A stretch of 64,000 nucleotides of DNA from Pleodorina starrii (Eukaryota > Chlorophyta > Chlorophyceae > Chlamydomonadales > Volvocaceae): NCBI GenBank assembly GCA_030267565.1, contig BRXU01000028.1, forward strand, positions 1,141,001 to 1,205,000, written 5' to 3'. Position numbers and translations under genes: made by a program. How positions within the stretch are numbered: position 1 is the first letter of the stretch; each line of letters begins with the position of its first letter. Below the pieces are notes generated by a model. The model had not been told where the DNA came from, did no database searches, and saw only the letters and a list, made by a program, of their open reading frames with translations. Of the stretch, positions 38,701 through 49,836 are shown in pieces.

Positions 38701-40701
38701 TGGGCAGCCCGGTGTGGACGGGCGGGGGCCCCGGCATGATGCGCGCTGCCTCGGAGGGCGGCCTCCGCGCCGGGGTGGCCGTGGGGGGCATCCGGATCAG
38801 TCGGGAGGCGGGAACCAACGTGCTCACGATGGAGGTACGACGATTTGTACGGCATGGCGGGTTGTCGTACGTGCCGTGCTGCGCCCATTGCCGCGCCGCG
38901 CGGGCGCTTTCCATGTGACACGCGCGTCAACCTGGGGCGCGGCCCCGCCCTACCCAACCCAACCCTACCCAACCCTGACCCCGGCCCCAAACCGCAAACG
39001 ACGGTTGATTCGTTGCGTCTCTGTTGTTTTGCGCAATCTTCTGTTGGTTTCCACATCTCCTAACTCATGGTTTGTGTTGGTTTTCTGATCCTCGTGCCCG
39101 ACCCCGACCCGCGTCGCTGCCGTACACCCGCTCATCCGCAGGACTACCTGCCCGCGGGTGCGGCCTTCACGTGCAAGTATTTGCCCACCCGCAAGGTACG
39201 GCAACAGCAACGGCAGGGAAGCTGGGGAGGGCGGGAAGGGGAGGGGGAAGGGGGAGAGGGAGGGGGAGGGGCTTGAGGAGGAGGAGGGTGGCCGGGGGCT
39301 GTGTTCGCGGTTTGGTTGGGTGGGGCGGGAAGGGGAGGCCCTCCTTCGGGGCAGAGGGGTGGTTGTTGAGGCGGCTCCATCTGACCCGGCTAGATGAACC
39401 GCCGAGTTGGGGTCGGGGGGAGATCGATCTGGGTCGGGTCGGGTCGGGTCGGGTCGGGTCGCGTGGGGAGTCGGGAGGGGTCGGGTGAAAGAAAGATGCC
39501 GCAGCGAAGGGGCGGAGGCGGCGTTGGGGTGAGGGAGAGGAGCCTGGACGGTATGTGAGCAGCACCGTCCGACGTGCCGTCTCGGGACGCGGCGTCACTT
39601 TGGCATCCCATCCCCCTCTCTGTCTCTCTCTCCTCCCCCCCAGGTTGCCCTGACCGACGCCGGCGCCCGTCAGCGTCCCGACCAGCGCACCGCCTACCTG
39701 TTCCTGCCCGGGGGCCTGGGCACCATGGACGAGCTCTTCTCCATCCTCACACTGCTGCAGCTGGGCAAGCTGGGGACGGCGCTGCCGGTGCCGCTGCTGA
39801 TCGTGAACTGGGACGGATTCTACGATGGCCTGATGCAGCTGCTGGGGGTGGGTGGGGTGGGCGGGGTGGGTGGGGGGTGAGGTGGGTGGCTGGGGGGTGG
39901 GTGGGTGGGTGGGTGGGTGGGCGGGCTTCTTTGGCAATGGGTGTTTCGCAGTTGGCAGCACATCACATCTCATGTGTTCCCGCCCCTCGCCGTCTCATCA
40001 TCCGCCCTCCCGCTTTTGCCTCCGTTCCATCGCTGCCGTTTCAAGTCTGTGTTTGCCCGCCGCTTCCTCTCCCGCTTCCTCTCCCTGCCATTCCTTTCCG
40101 ACCGCCCCTACACTCGCCCCCAACCCCCCCCCCCACACCCCAACCCGAACCCGAACACCCCTCCCACCCTACCCCCGAACCCAAATCCGACCCGGTGGTG
40201 GTGGTGGTGGTGGTGGTGCCCCCGCAGGAGTTCGATCAGACGGGTGCCCTCAAGGCCGCCGAGGTACGGCAGGTGATGGTTGCTCGTACCAACGACGAGG
40301 TGCTCAACTACCTGGCCGCCTTCTACGACCTGCCCGCTCCGGAACCCGAACCCGAAACCGACGAGGGCGGCTGCCTGGAGGAGGAGGAGGAGGAAAACGG
40401 CGCTAGCGGCTGCGGGGAGGGGCCCGCAGACGGACGGCCGTCAGAGCTCCAGGATCTCGAAGCACGGTTGGAGAAGCTGAAGGACCTCTCGAAGGTGGAG
40501 GCGGCTGGCGCCGCTGGCGCCGCCGCCGCCGCCGCCGCCTCCGGCGGCGCCGCCAGCGGCGGCGGCAGCAGCCGGCACCGCAGCCGGCGCGCGTCGGGTC
40601 TGGGCACACCGCCGCCGTTACCCGTGGTGAGCGCTCATGCGGTGAGCGCGGAGGATGTACTGCACGGCCTGGGTGCCGTACCACACGTCGGCAGGAAGTG
40701 A
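32721..40701 (+). CDS. Bifunctional fusion: pfkB-family (ribokinase-like) kinase + LOG-family phosphoribohydrolase
   Basis: Fourteen exons: 32721-32849, 32994-33134, 33561-33666, 34024-34085, 34219-34341, 34697-34810, 35064-35350, 35650-35789, 36367-36419, 36808-36927, 38688-38834, 39142-39195, 39644-39847, 40228-40701; 717 residues, in phase throughout. Residues 1-367 form a pfkB sugar/nucleoside kinase with KAGGSASNVGRALATGFG and the anion-hole/catalytic motif DTTGAGDHF (Asp ~316). Exon 9 (17 codons) bridges in frame to a LOG/'lysine decarboxylase-like' domain: GRGAVYFGSARLAQ, TGGGPGMMRAASEGG (~437-443) and PGGLGTMDELF (~514-522). LOG enzymes cleave nucleoside 5'-monophosphates to base and ribose 5-phosphate. 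A C-terminal ~117-residue tail is acidic, coiled-coil-like and Ala/Gly-rich. Exon 2 may end at 33131 instead, which drops one Val. The substrate is unknown. No targeting signal is evident. Confidence 0.83.
33667..33840. repeat. G/T-rich imperfect repeat in pfkB-LOG intron 3
   Basis: Short reiterated GGCTGGGTGGCTGGGG-like units; low-complexity intron sequence. Confidence 0.7.
34407..34482. repeat. 38-bp tandem duplication in pfkB-LOG intron 5
   Basis: Copies at 34407-34444 and 34445-34482, differing by a single base, each containing GGTAAACGGGGGGGAGAGGT. A GT microsatellite precedes them. Confidence 0.9.
35887..35913 (+). repeat. Dispersed intron motif, copy 3 (pfkB-LOG intron 8)
   Basis: AGGAGATACCGCAGCGAAGG in the middle of the copy; among the best matches to the family core. 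The CGTATAGGCCGG just upstream (about 35873) recurs at about 46444 in the MFS gene. Confidence 0.6.
38075..38092. repeat. 18-bp perfect palindrome in pfkB-LOG intron 10
   Basis: GCGAGCGACGTCGCTCGC, centred on an AatII-type GACGTC, within the 1.76-kb intron 36928-38687. Confidence 0.85.
39422..39459. repeat. (GGGTC)n pentamer repeat, pfkB-LOG intron 12
   Basis: About six reiterations of GGGTC/TCGGG; intronic microsatellite. Confidence 0.85.
39484..39511 (+). repeat. Dispersed intron motif, copy 4 (pfkB-LOG intron 12)
   Basis: GAAAGATGCCGCAGCGAAGG, an excellent match to the family core. Confidence 0.6.
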
Positions 40702-43528
40702 GCAGGCCGCCCGTCGTACAGGTGGAGTGGCGCGAGCGCTGGACTAGCGGGGTGGGTGGTGGAGGAGGAGAGAGGTGGAGTAGGACGAGGACGTGGGCTT
40801 GCGAAGGGAATGGCTGAGAGGCGGCGGTTCACTCCCCCGAGTGTGGGTGTGTGTGGGTGTGGGAGGGATCTAGAGAGTGGGTCCAGGATAAGGGGGGGAG
40901 GACCTCGCGAGGCTGCAAAAGGCGGCGAAGGGGGCATCCGTTTCTGCCGGGGCCCCTTGGGTCCGTCCGTCCGAATGACTAACAGGCGAGCTGGCGAGCG
41001 AGCGAGCGAGCGAGCGGATTTCCGATGACGTGTTTCTTCTATTGGCGGCCAAACGGGGGGGGAGGAGAAGGGTGGTTTGGGTGTGAGCGTCCGTGATCGC
41101 GCTAGCGTCAGCGTGCGTTGGTATTCATCTTTACGTGCGTGCGTGCGTGCGTGTGCGTTGACCTTACCGTTCATCTGACCGCGGTTACGATTGACGTAAT
41201 GTTGTGGCGGCCTGTGGCTGGCTTTGCTGTCGGTGGGACGGGCTACGGAAGAAGAAGACGCGATCTGCAGGCGTGATCTCAGACACGGATGTGATGTGTG
41301 ATTAAAGATCCGGTCGGGAGGATCACATACAAATATGCGATATCCCAGCGGCGTTTAAAGAAGGAAACGGCAGGCGGCTGGTGGGCGGATCTCAGCTGGT
41401 GGGACTAGGGGGCTGCAGACTCCCGAATGCGACCACTCGAGAATGCGAACGGACGACTCAGAGCGCGAAAGAGCGCGCGCCCAGGGGCCTCTCCGCACCC
41501 GGCAACTCGCGACTGCCGTTGTGGCGGTATAATATGCATGTGTGTGTATGTACGGTACCCCGTGTCCAGGAGGTCGTTCCCGTGATCATATGGCCAATAT
41601 CATGAGGCCAATGGCCAACAACAACACGCGCGAGCAAGAGCATGCGCATGCGCGCCGTGACCAGTTCAATTCAACTCCCGGGTGTTGGTGGATGGGTGTT
41701 ATTACATTACATATTTACATTCTATTCTATGCCGTGCCGTACTTGAAAAAGTAGCTCATGTCGTGTGCCGTGCTGTTGCGGAGGCAGGGTGACGTACTGT
41801 ACGGCACCTATTGCCGCGTATGTACGGAATTACGGATCCCGTCGCAATCTGAGAGCTTGGTGGCGGAGTGCAGCGTCCGGCTGCACTGCCTCGCATTTCA
41901 AGGTATCGCAGGTGCGTACGGCGATGCCGTACCGGCGGTACCGCCGGCGATATCCGCAGCTCCCGGACATCCTTTACATGCCATTCAACAGCCGCAGAGG
42001 CGACGCGCCGGCGGATAACCGAACGCGGGCCCCGGCCCCCATTATGTGTGTGCCCTGGAGTGCACATACGGTGGTACACCCAGTGCCGAAATCCCCCTCC
42101 CCGCGGGTGTCAGTCAGTTGACACCGTTGCGGTACGGCACCTGCATCAGTACGACAACGACAACTACCACGGGTATTGCAACAGCCTGCAGCGGCTCAAC
42201 AGTATCAACACCCAGCCAGCCTGCAGTGCAACTGCAGTGCGTCAGCGCAAAGAAGTGAAAAGCCCGGACTCTGTACAACACGAGCGCATACGCAGCTCGC
42301 ACCGGCAGCGGGACGCAACTGTACGACACCCTGTACGACACCCTGGACGACACATTATCCGTTTGTCCCCCCGCAGGGCCGTCGTGCCATGACCCAGGCC
42401 AAAAACACGTGAAGGCCCGGAAAGGCCCATCAAACCATGGCTGGAAAGGCTAGCGGCGTGAGCGCTGCCCATTAGGCGTGACCGACTGAGCGCCGCCGCC
42501 GCGAATACGTGCTTGCTCGCGGCATGTACGACAAGCAAGAAGCACGATCAGCCAGGATAAAAAATAGAAGGGCGACAACGCGCCGATCTCAATTTACTTG
42601 GGGTTATTTACGTCTAGCAAACCATGAATGGTGGCGAGCGAACAGCACCGCACAAAGAGAAAGAAAGAAGCATGCATGCAGGTTAGAAAAAATCATGCGC
42701 TGCGGCCCCTCCAAGTACGGCAGCTTGAGCGGGAGGATGGGGGCCGCGGCGGCGACGTCGTCACGGCGGCGATACGCGGGGGCCCCCCTGCCGCACCTCC
42801 ATCGCCTCCATCGCCGCCGCGGATCGTACTTCTCACCCCGCGCCGCACCGCGCCGCGCCGCGCCGCAGCCCCAAATCGGGCCCCCACCTACCCACCATCC
42901 CACCTACCTACCATGCAAGCACCTCCCCGCCAACACACCGCTGCCGACAGACCGCCACCGGTGCACTGGGCAATGAACAACACCCGCAACACCACCACCA
43001 ACACCGCAACACCACCACCAACACCGCCGCACTGCACACTACTTTTATTACTAGGGGCATCTGTGTTGCGTACTGGGCGAATGGGAACGACGCGGCCCAT
43101 GGACGGCATCCTCTGTGCCACCTTCCCTTCATTCCTTTATTTCGGGAGCCTCGTGCCCCTCCCCCCCTCCCCTCCCAATCGGGGAGTCATGCGCTCTGTT
43201 GCCGCTGATGATTCATGATCATGATCATGATGATGATGATGATGTTTCCACCCCTCCCCCTCTTTTCCCCCCCCCTCCTCCCTCCCCCTCTTCCCTCCTC
43301 TCTCTTCCCTCCTACTCCCTCTCCTCGCGTGCATGCAGTGCTGTGACTGCCGCAGCCGCTACCCACTACGGGCCGGGATCTCTGACACCACACCAAACCA
43401 TCTTCCGCTCCCGCTTCCCTCCCCACACCATTCCCCACACCACTCGCACACCGTTCCCCACACCACTCGCACACCACCCCGTCCGTCTCTCCGTGTGTCT
43501 CTCCCCCACCACCTCCCCTCCTCGCCCC
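40702..43528. other. Convergent 3' regions of pfkB-LOG (+) and MFS transporter (-)
   Basis: 2.8 kb without a supported exon. It contains microsatellites (GAGC at ~41000, GTGC at ~41130), several minus-strand TGTAA candidates for the MFS gene (41702-41719 and 41974-41978), repeats of GTACGACACCCT near 42320-42350, a 20-bp duplication at 42980-43020, and a pyrimidine-rich stretch at 43240-43330. No clear TGTAA for pfkB-LOG was found. Confidence 0.5.
42980..43026. repeat. 20-bp tandem duplication, CA-rich
   Basis: Two and a partial unit of ACACCGCAACACCACCACCA; intergenic. Confidence 0.75.
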
Positions 43529-46500
43529 TCACACCCCGCCCCCCCGCACCAGCCGCCGGTACCTCCTCGCGCTCTGCGCGCACAGCTCCCGGCAGCCCAG
43601 CAGAGCCAGCAGGTTCAGACCCCCCAACACACACCAGGTCTCGAAGTAGCAGTCGGCACCCAGGCAAAAGAGCGTGTCGCCGTGGCGCCGTGCGGCCCTG
43701 TCGTACAGCTTGCCCGTCAGCACCGTCGCCAGCAGGTAGCCGCCGGCGGCGGGGCCCAGCTACGGTACGGCAGGGGTACGGGCACAGAAGGAGGTACGGC
43801 AGGCACGAGTGGGAGGTGTGTGTGTGTGTGTGGGGGGGGAAGCGAAGGGCGACGCGCCCGACCCCCACCAATGCCCCAAACCGCTCCCCGCCAGCCCCCG
43901 TCCCCACTCGCCCACGCCCATCACCCCCACTCGCCTTCCCTCCCTCCCTCCCTCCCTCTCTCCCTCCCTCTCTCCCTCCCTCCCTCCCTCTCTCCCACAC
44001 GCACGTACCTGCAGCGCCGTGTAGTTGCTGCCAAAGTGCGTCAGTCCGAACAAGTCCGACGTGATGGCCGGGATAAGGCCCCAGTGCGCGCCAAACGCAA
44101 GGCCCGCCACCAGACTGACGCCGTACAGATCCGACAGCTCCGAAGCCGCCGCGCCGCCCACCCCCAGCAGCGTCAGGCAGCTCACCGCCAGCAGCAGCAG
44201 CGTGCGCGGGGTGCCGTACTTCCGGAGCACCAGCTCCGAAACCACGCCGCCCGTCAGGCGACCCGTGGCGTTTGCCACGCTGAACAGCGACACGAACACC
44301 ACCTGGCCCCCCGGCTGGCCCCCGAGAGCCACCACGATTGATCCCAGGTTGTTGAGGAAGGATAGCCCGGTGCCGAGACCCACACCGAACTGGGTGCGGC
44401 AGGGAGGGGCAGCGGGGGCAGCGGGGCCAGGGGAAGCGGAGGCCGGGGGAGGGGTGAAAAGAAAGTACGGTACCGCAGCGGAGACGGAGGGGCAGCGGGG
44501 GCAGCGGCGGGGACAGCGGGGGCAAGGGAAGCGGAGGCAGCGGGGAATCAGGGGCCGGGGCGAGCGATGGGGATTGGAAGATGGAAGGGGTTCTGCGAAT
44601 GGGGGCACTTTGGGCCAGGGACAGGGTTGGGGCTGCTGGCTGGGGTGTCAAAAGAGAGAGCCGTCTAGGGACCGCACAAGCCAGGTAAGGAACTCCGCCC
44701 CCGCCTCCCCGTCGTCGTCACTGCAACCACACCGACCTCTCATCCCGCCTCATCCCCTCCCCCTCATCCCCGTCCCCACCTGCAGCAACAGCAGCCAGAA
44801 CATGGGCGTCCGCAGCGCCGCACCCAACGACAGATCCGGAAGCGCCGGCACCTCCTCCAGAGCCTCCAACTGCGCCTCCAGATCCCCCTCACGGACGGTG
44901 ACCCCCGCCGGCGACGGCGGCGCCTCCCGCGCACCCGTAGCGGCCGCTTCCCCTGGCGCCGCCGCTGCGGCTGCTGCTGCTGATCCGCTGGGCTGCTCCC
45001 CGCCCTTACCCGTTCGCAGCAGTTGCTGTTGCTGCTCCTGCGGCTGCTGCTCCTCCCCGGCCAACGTTGCACACACCATCCCAGCTGGCTGCTCCTGCTT
45101 CCCCCGGCCCCCGGCTGCAGTGACCGTCCCACCCCCGTCGCCGCCATTGCCGCCGCCGCCGACTTCTCCCGTCAGCAGCGGCGCCGTCAGGCCGTCGCCG
45201 TCCCCGGCGGCGGCGCCGCTGCCGCGGCGGCGCCGCCGGAACTTGGCCGCCGCCTTGGCGCCGCGCGCCGCCAGGCTGCCCAGCAGGCTTCGCCGCACCC
45301 TCTCCACCGCCTCCGGCCGCGGCTTGCGGTGCACCCACTCGCCCGAGCTCAGCGGCACCGCCAGCAGCGTCGCCAGCAGCGTCAGCAGGCCGCCCAGCAG
45401 GCCACAGCGGGCGCGCGGCGAGGGATGCGTCGCGCCCGCCCACAGCGCCGCCGCTGCCTGGTATACCGCCACCAGCGCCACCAGGCTGTAAGCAAACGTG
45501 AAGCGAGCCTGCGCGGAGAAGCGAGGCACGGCGGGGCCGCGGCGGAGCCGCGGCCCCGCCCCCCCCGCCGCCGGCTTCGCCGTCGTCGTCGGCGGCGGGT
45601 CGGGTTCGTGGTACGCCTCCGGCACCAGGTTCACGGCGGCGGTGAGCACTAGTGTCAGGAGGGGCGACACGGCGCCGACGAAGAAGAGGAAGTTGGCGGC
45701 GGCGGCAGTGGCGGAGACGCCGCCAGAGGCGAAGGCGGCGGCGTAGATGGACGAGTAGATGGAGGCGGAGAGGCCGACGAAGGCCTTGAGGATGCCAACG
45801 ACGGTGCCTCGGTCGCGTGGGAAGTTGCGGACGTTGGTGACGATGGCGGTGGTGTCGAACCAGGTGCTGGAGTTACCTGCGTGGTTCCGGAGCGTGTGTG
45901 GTACGGCTTTGGAGCGCGTGTGCGGTGTGGCACAGTGTGGTTTCGGAGCGCAGCCGCAGCCACAGTCACGCGGGCGATGGTGGCGGTCGCTGCGGCGACT
46001 CGGGGGTCAGGGGCCCATGGGCCGCTTGCGCGAGGGTGGCGCGAGAGGGTGGCGCGCCTTCAGATAAGAGATTGACAGCTTGCAGGACAGCGCGAGACTC
46101 CTGGGCGCAGGATTCCTGGGCACGTAGCTGTCAGAAGCCCTCGCCCCCTGGGGAAAACACCCTCCTCCACCCGCCCTGCCTTCCCAGACCTTCCCTCCCT
46201 CCTCAAGTTCACCCGCCGCCCTCCGCGCCGCAGCACATCTCCCCTCCCCCTGCCCGACTCCCCGACTCCCTCTCCCCCTCCCTCTCGCCCTTCCCCTCAC
46301 CTCCCAGCACCGCGCACACACACACCAGCCCGAAGCTGGGCGCCACCAGCCCACTCGCAGCTCCGTACAGGCCCAGGTAGCCGGCAGCCAGCAGCAGCGA
46401 ACCCAGGAGAGCCACGAACCTATTTTGGCGGGGAGTTATTGACGTATAGGCCGGGGCGGGGGAGGGAGGGGGTCAGGGAGTGATAAGCTCCTTTATATAA

Positions 46501-47727
46501 AAATGAGTCACTGCGGACGCTGTTGATCATGCTGCTACCGCCGCTGAGGGAGGGGGACAGGGATGCGGCCGCAGCGGTGGAGCGGAGGCCACAGCGGCGA
46601 TCGGACGCGGCACGTGGGGGGAAGCCGTCAGGGGCGCTGCGTTCAGGAGGCGGGAGAGGAGAGGAGGCGGTCAAGGAGCCAGCCAGCCAGCCAGGCAGGC
46701 GCGATTAGTAGAGCTAGGCGAGGCGATACGGCCTCTCTCGGGGCTGACGAGGGGGGGTTCCCTCGCCTTCCACCCAGCAAGCAATCCTCCAGCCGCCCCA
46801 CCTGGGCCCGAAGCGCTTGTGCTTCTCAAGCCGGTCGTACAGCACCCCCGCGGGAATGGCCAGGTAGCCACCGATGTTGAAGCAGGAGCCAACCGCCGCG
46901 ATCTGGGTCTCGCGGTAGCCCCACAGCTCCTTGAGCGCGGGGGCGTACACGGGGAACACGTACGACAGGCCCGCGGACGCCTGCAGTGTACGGCAAGGGT
47001 AGGGTGGCCGGGGCGGGTTGCGGGTCGTGGATGGAGGCGCAGGACGGACCCAGGAGTTCGAGGGCCCCTCCTCGCGGGATGGGTTGCCCCGGATCGGAGG
47101 GATTGGGGAGCCGCCCGCAACGGCTGGAGGGCTGCTGCAACATGCTGCGCCAGTAGGACGAGGACTACTCCGCGCCCTTCAGGGCTGCGCTGTTCTTCAC
47201 TACCGGGGGCGGGCTGCCTGGCTGGCTGGGTTTGACGCTGCGTGCGCACGGGCTGCTGAGACGGGGAGCTCTTTTGGTAATTTTGGTTCGCGTTCCATAG
47301 GAGGGGAGGAAGGGAGGAAGGGAGGAAGGGAGGAAGGGAGGAAGGGAGGAAGGGAGGAAGGGAGGAAGGGAGGAAGGGAGGAGGGGAGGAGGGGAGTGCA
47401 AGGAGCGGGAAACGCGTTGCGACGCGCGTGTTTTTCTTCGTGCGGCTCCGGGTGGAGAGTTACCGTGGAGGTAACGCAAACCGCTAGGAATGAATGGCTC
47501 GTGGAGGCAGCTTTACGTAGATGGGTGCAGCTTGAGAGTGCGTGGATGTGGAGGTTGGCAGGAGTGAGGCACGGCGTGAATTCACGGGGGCACATACACA
47601 AGCGCGGGCGCCCCGGAGGCCCCGTGTCGAGGCAACACCCAACCAGGGCCCGCCCACATCGCCCCACCTGTATGAGGCACGACGCCACGAACGTGAGCCA
47701 TCGATTAAGGTACAGGCGCGTCCGCAT
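43529..47727 (-). CDS. Nodulin-like major facilitator superfamily transporter
   Basis: Six exons on the minus strand: 47668-47727, 46802-46980, 46301-46419, 44780-45876, 44009-44389, 43529-43759; 688 residues. The N-terminal half is a 'Nodulin-like' MFS domain: RWLTFVASCLIQASAGLSYV, the helix-2 region LKELWGYRETQIAAVGSCFN, FVALLGSLLLAAGYLGLYGA, STWFDTTAIVTNVRNFPRDR and GTVVGILKAFVGLSASIYSS. A hydrophilic loop of about 200 residues, rich in Arg, Gly, Gln and Ala, separates the two six-helix halves. The C-terminal half starts MFWLLLLQFGVGLGTGLSFL and includes SVANATGRLTGGVVSELVLR and ITSDLFGLTHFGSNYTALQ. It ends RRLVRGGGV. The plant relatives are poorly characterised solute transporters; the substrate is unknown. 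It is divergent from RPL26. All introns are GT..AG and in phase. Confidence 0.9.
44456..44483 (+). repeat. Dispersed intron motif, copy 5 (MFS intron 4)
   Basis: GAAAGTACGGTACCGCAGCG then GAG; carries a GTACGG insertion relative to the core. It lies antisense to the host gene. Confidence 0.5.
47298..47396. repeat. (GAGGAAGG)n octamer array in MFS intron 1
   Basis: About 12 tandem copies of an 8-base purine unit, nearly perfect, pyrimidine-rich on the transcribed sense of the host gene. Confidence 0.95.
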
Positions 47728-48115
47728 GGCCGCAGAATAAATTTGGCCCGGCGATAATCCGATTCTGGTCTACGGAACCCTACACATGGAGAGCTCTATC
47801 TGGTCATGCACCCATACGCGTTAACCCATCATAACTGTAATTATATAATAGTCGTTGTGGCAAAACAAGTGCATTTTGAGCGGGAAGGTGCCTCCCCTGG
47901 ACTCGGTGCTGTACCGTGTGCACTCTTGAACTCTGCTTCCGCGCCTTGCAACCCTCTTTCCCGTGCTGACGGTGTGGACAAGGTGCGTTGTTGTGCTGTT
48001 TACACCTTTTAGGTTAGGAGACTTTTATTCGGCCCGATAGAGGTCCACATTTGCAAGTTCAACCGCTGCGCAACAAGCCGCGCTAAAGTAGCCACTCTCA
48101 ATTGCAGGAGCAAAA
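47728..48115. promoter_or_regulatory. Divergent promoter region, MFS (-) / RPL26 (+)
   Basis: 388 bases between opposed start codons, AT-richer than flanking exons. It must include both promoters. No specific element was identified. Confidence 0.5.
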
Positions 48116-49836
48116 ATGAAGTTCAACCGCAACGTTAGCTCCTCTCGGCGCAAGAGCCGCAAGGTACATCACCCGGCGGCGACGGCGCGCCACCTAGTAT
48201 TGCACCCATAAATGTGACCGGAGCTTTACCATCAGCCCACTGCCCCCCATATTACGTTTGGCCTAATATGATCAGCAACTATGAGGCGTGTTTGGTCAGC
48301 CAGGCTTCGGCACAGCCTCCATTTGTCAGCGGACGTCGTGTTTAGCATGGAGCCGCTTGTCGCTGAAGCTGCATGTTAATATCTTTCAGTCGGCGAACAG
48401 TTGTGGGCTGTAGTCGCCGAGTCCTGAAGCTGGTTTCCTCAACTTATTGCGTAGGCTCACTTCTCCGCGCCGTCGAGCGTGCGCCGGAAGCTGATGACCG
48501 CTCCCCTGTCGGCTGAGCTGAAGAACAAGCACGGGGTGAGTAGGAAATGGGGTATGTCGCCGCTCCCGTTGTGAGCTCGCGGACTCGGCTTGGCCCCACA
48601 CCCTACGCGCACGCGCTCACGGTACGGGTGCTGTGCTGCGGCTGCCATCGCAGGTCCGCGCCGTGCCTATTCGCAAGGACGACGAGGTTCAGGTCACCCG
48701 CGGTGCCTTCAAGGTACGGCACGGGCAGGAGCTGAATCCCACGATTGTCGTTGGTTTCGGGCTAGGCTAGACGTGAAGGCATGGCCCCTCTTGACACTCT
48801 GCGTAGGCTCGTGAGGGCAAGGTTGTCGAGGTGTACCGCAAGAAGTGGGTCATCCACATCGAGCGCGTCTCCAAGGACAAGAAGAACGGTGAGACCCGGC
48901 AAAGGCCTCTCCCCTGTGTGCCCTCCTGCGTCTTCTAAGCGTTCTCTCCTGCGGCTGGACGGCTCTGATAGGTGTCCCTCTGTATCCCAGCACTGGGTTG
49001 GTACCCAGTCCTCCTGTTTTGCTACTGACTGACGCCGGTGCCCCAAAACAAATGAATGATACAGGCGCCGTCGTGAACGTGGGCATCGACCCCAGCAAGG
49101 TGGTCATCACCAAGCTCAAGGTAAGGGAACCGTCCCGTGTACGACCAACAAAACCGTACCGTAACGACCAACATACACATCTGTATGAGGACTTGAGGAG
49201 TGGGTTTCGGGTGACCACTTCAACCAGGTGTCATGGCCCCTCTCACCGGGGGCTAAATGCGACCCAGTTCCCATCCTCTCACGTGTTGGATCTAGCGAGA
49301 AGCGCGCTGCATTCCTTTCGAGCCAGCTGGCTCAAGAGAGGATTCACGTGACGAATGCTTCACAGCAGTTAACGGCGCCAAACCACGCAGCAAAGGAGGG
49401 ATTCCACGATAGCGCATTACCGCCTGTGCGAGGGAAGCAATGCAAGCGACAAATGAATGAGCCTGACGTCATCATTGCCCCGTGCCTCCGGATGTCTGTT
49501 GCCGCCTGCAGATGGACAAGGACCGCAAGGCCCTGCTGGAGCGCAAGAAGGTCGCCCGCGCCGCCGAGAAGGGCAAGGGCAAGGTGGGCCCGGGCGGGTG
49601 GTGTTGATGCGCTGGAAGGGACTGGGCATCCAAGGAAGGGGCGGCGCTCGATTCGCAAATTTCGCAACTGCATGTTGTTGCCTCGTTGGCAAGGGTTGTT
49701 GCACGCGGCAGGAGTCATGCTGCTGAAGGTGACCTCATCAGCTAGGAGGCTCAACCAACCGCCCACAACACTGCGCCCTTGCCTGATATTCCCGCAGTTC
49801 ACGGAGCAGGACGTTGCCATGACCAACGTCGATTAA
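48116..49836 (+). CDS. RPL26: Cytosolic 60S ribosomal protein L26 (uL24)
   Basis: Seven small exons: 48116-48163, 48455-48535, 48654-48713, 48807-48888, 49065-49120, 49512-49583, 49798-49836; 145 residues, the standard length. uL24 initiates large-subunit assembly and lies by the exit tunnel. The product starts [20 protein letters not shown] and contains the KOW-type segment [20 protein letters not shown] then [20 protein letters not shown], followed by [20 protein letters not shown]. It ends [12 protein letters not shown]. All introns are GT..AG and in phase. A TGTAA signal is at 50360. Several introns are large enough to host snoRNAs, but I could not identify one. Confidence 0.97.

Noticed and set aside
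43359..44651. Long minus-strand frame overlapping the MFS exons
   Set aside because: It is out of phase with the transporter helices and gives only low-complexity sequence.
48164..49797. Box C/D-like tetramers in RPL26 introns as snoRNA candidates
   Set aside because: I saw single CTGA- or TGATG-like words but no paired C and D boxes with terminal stems at proper spacing.
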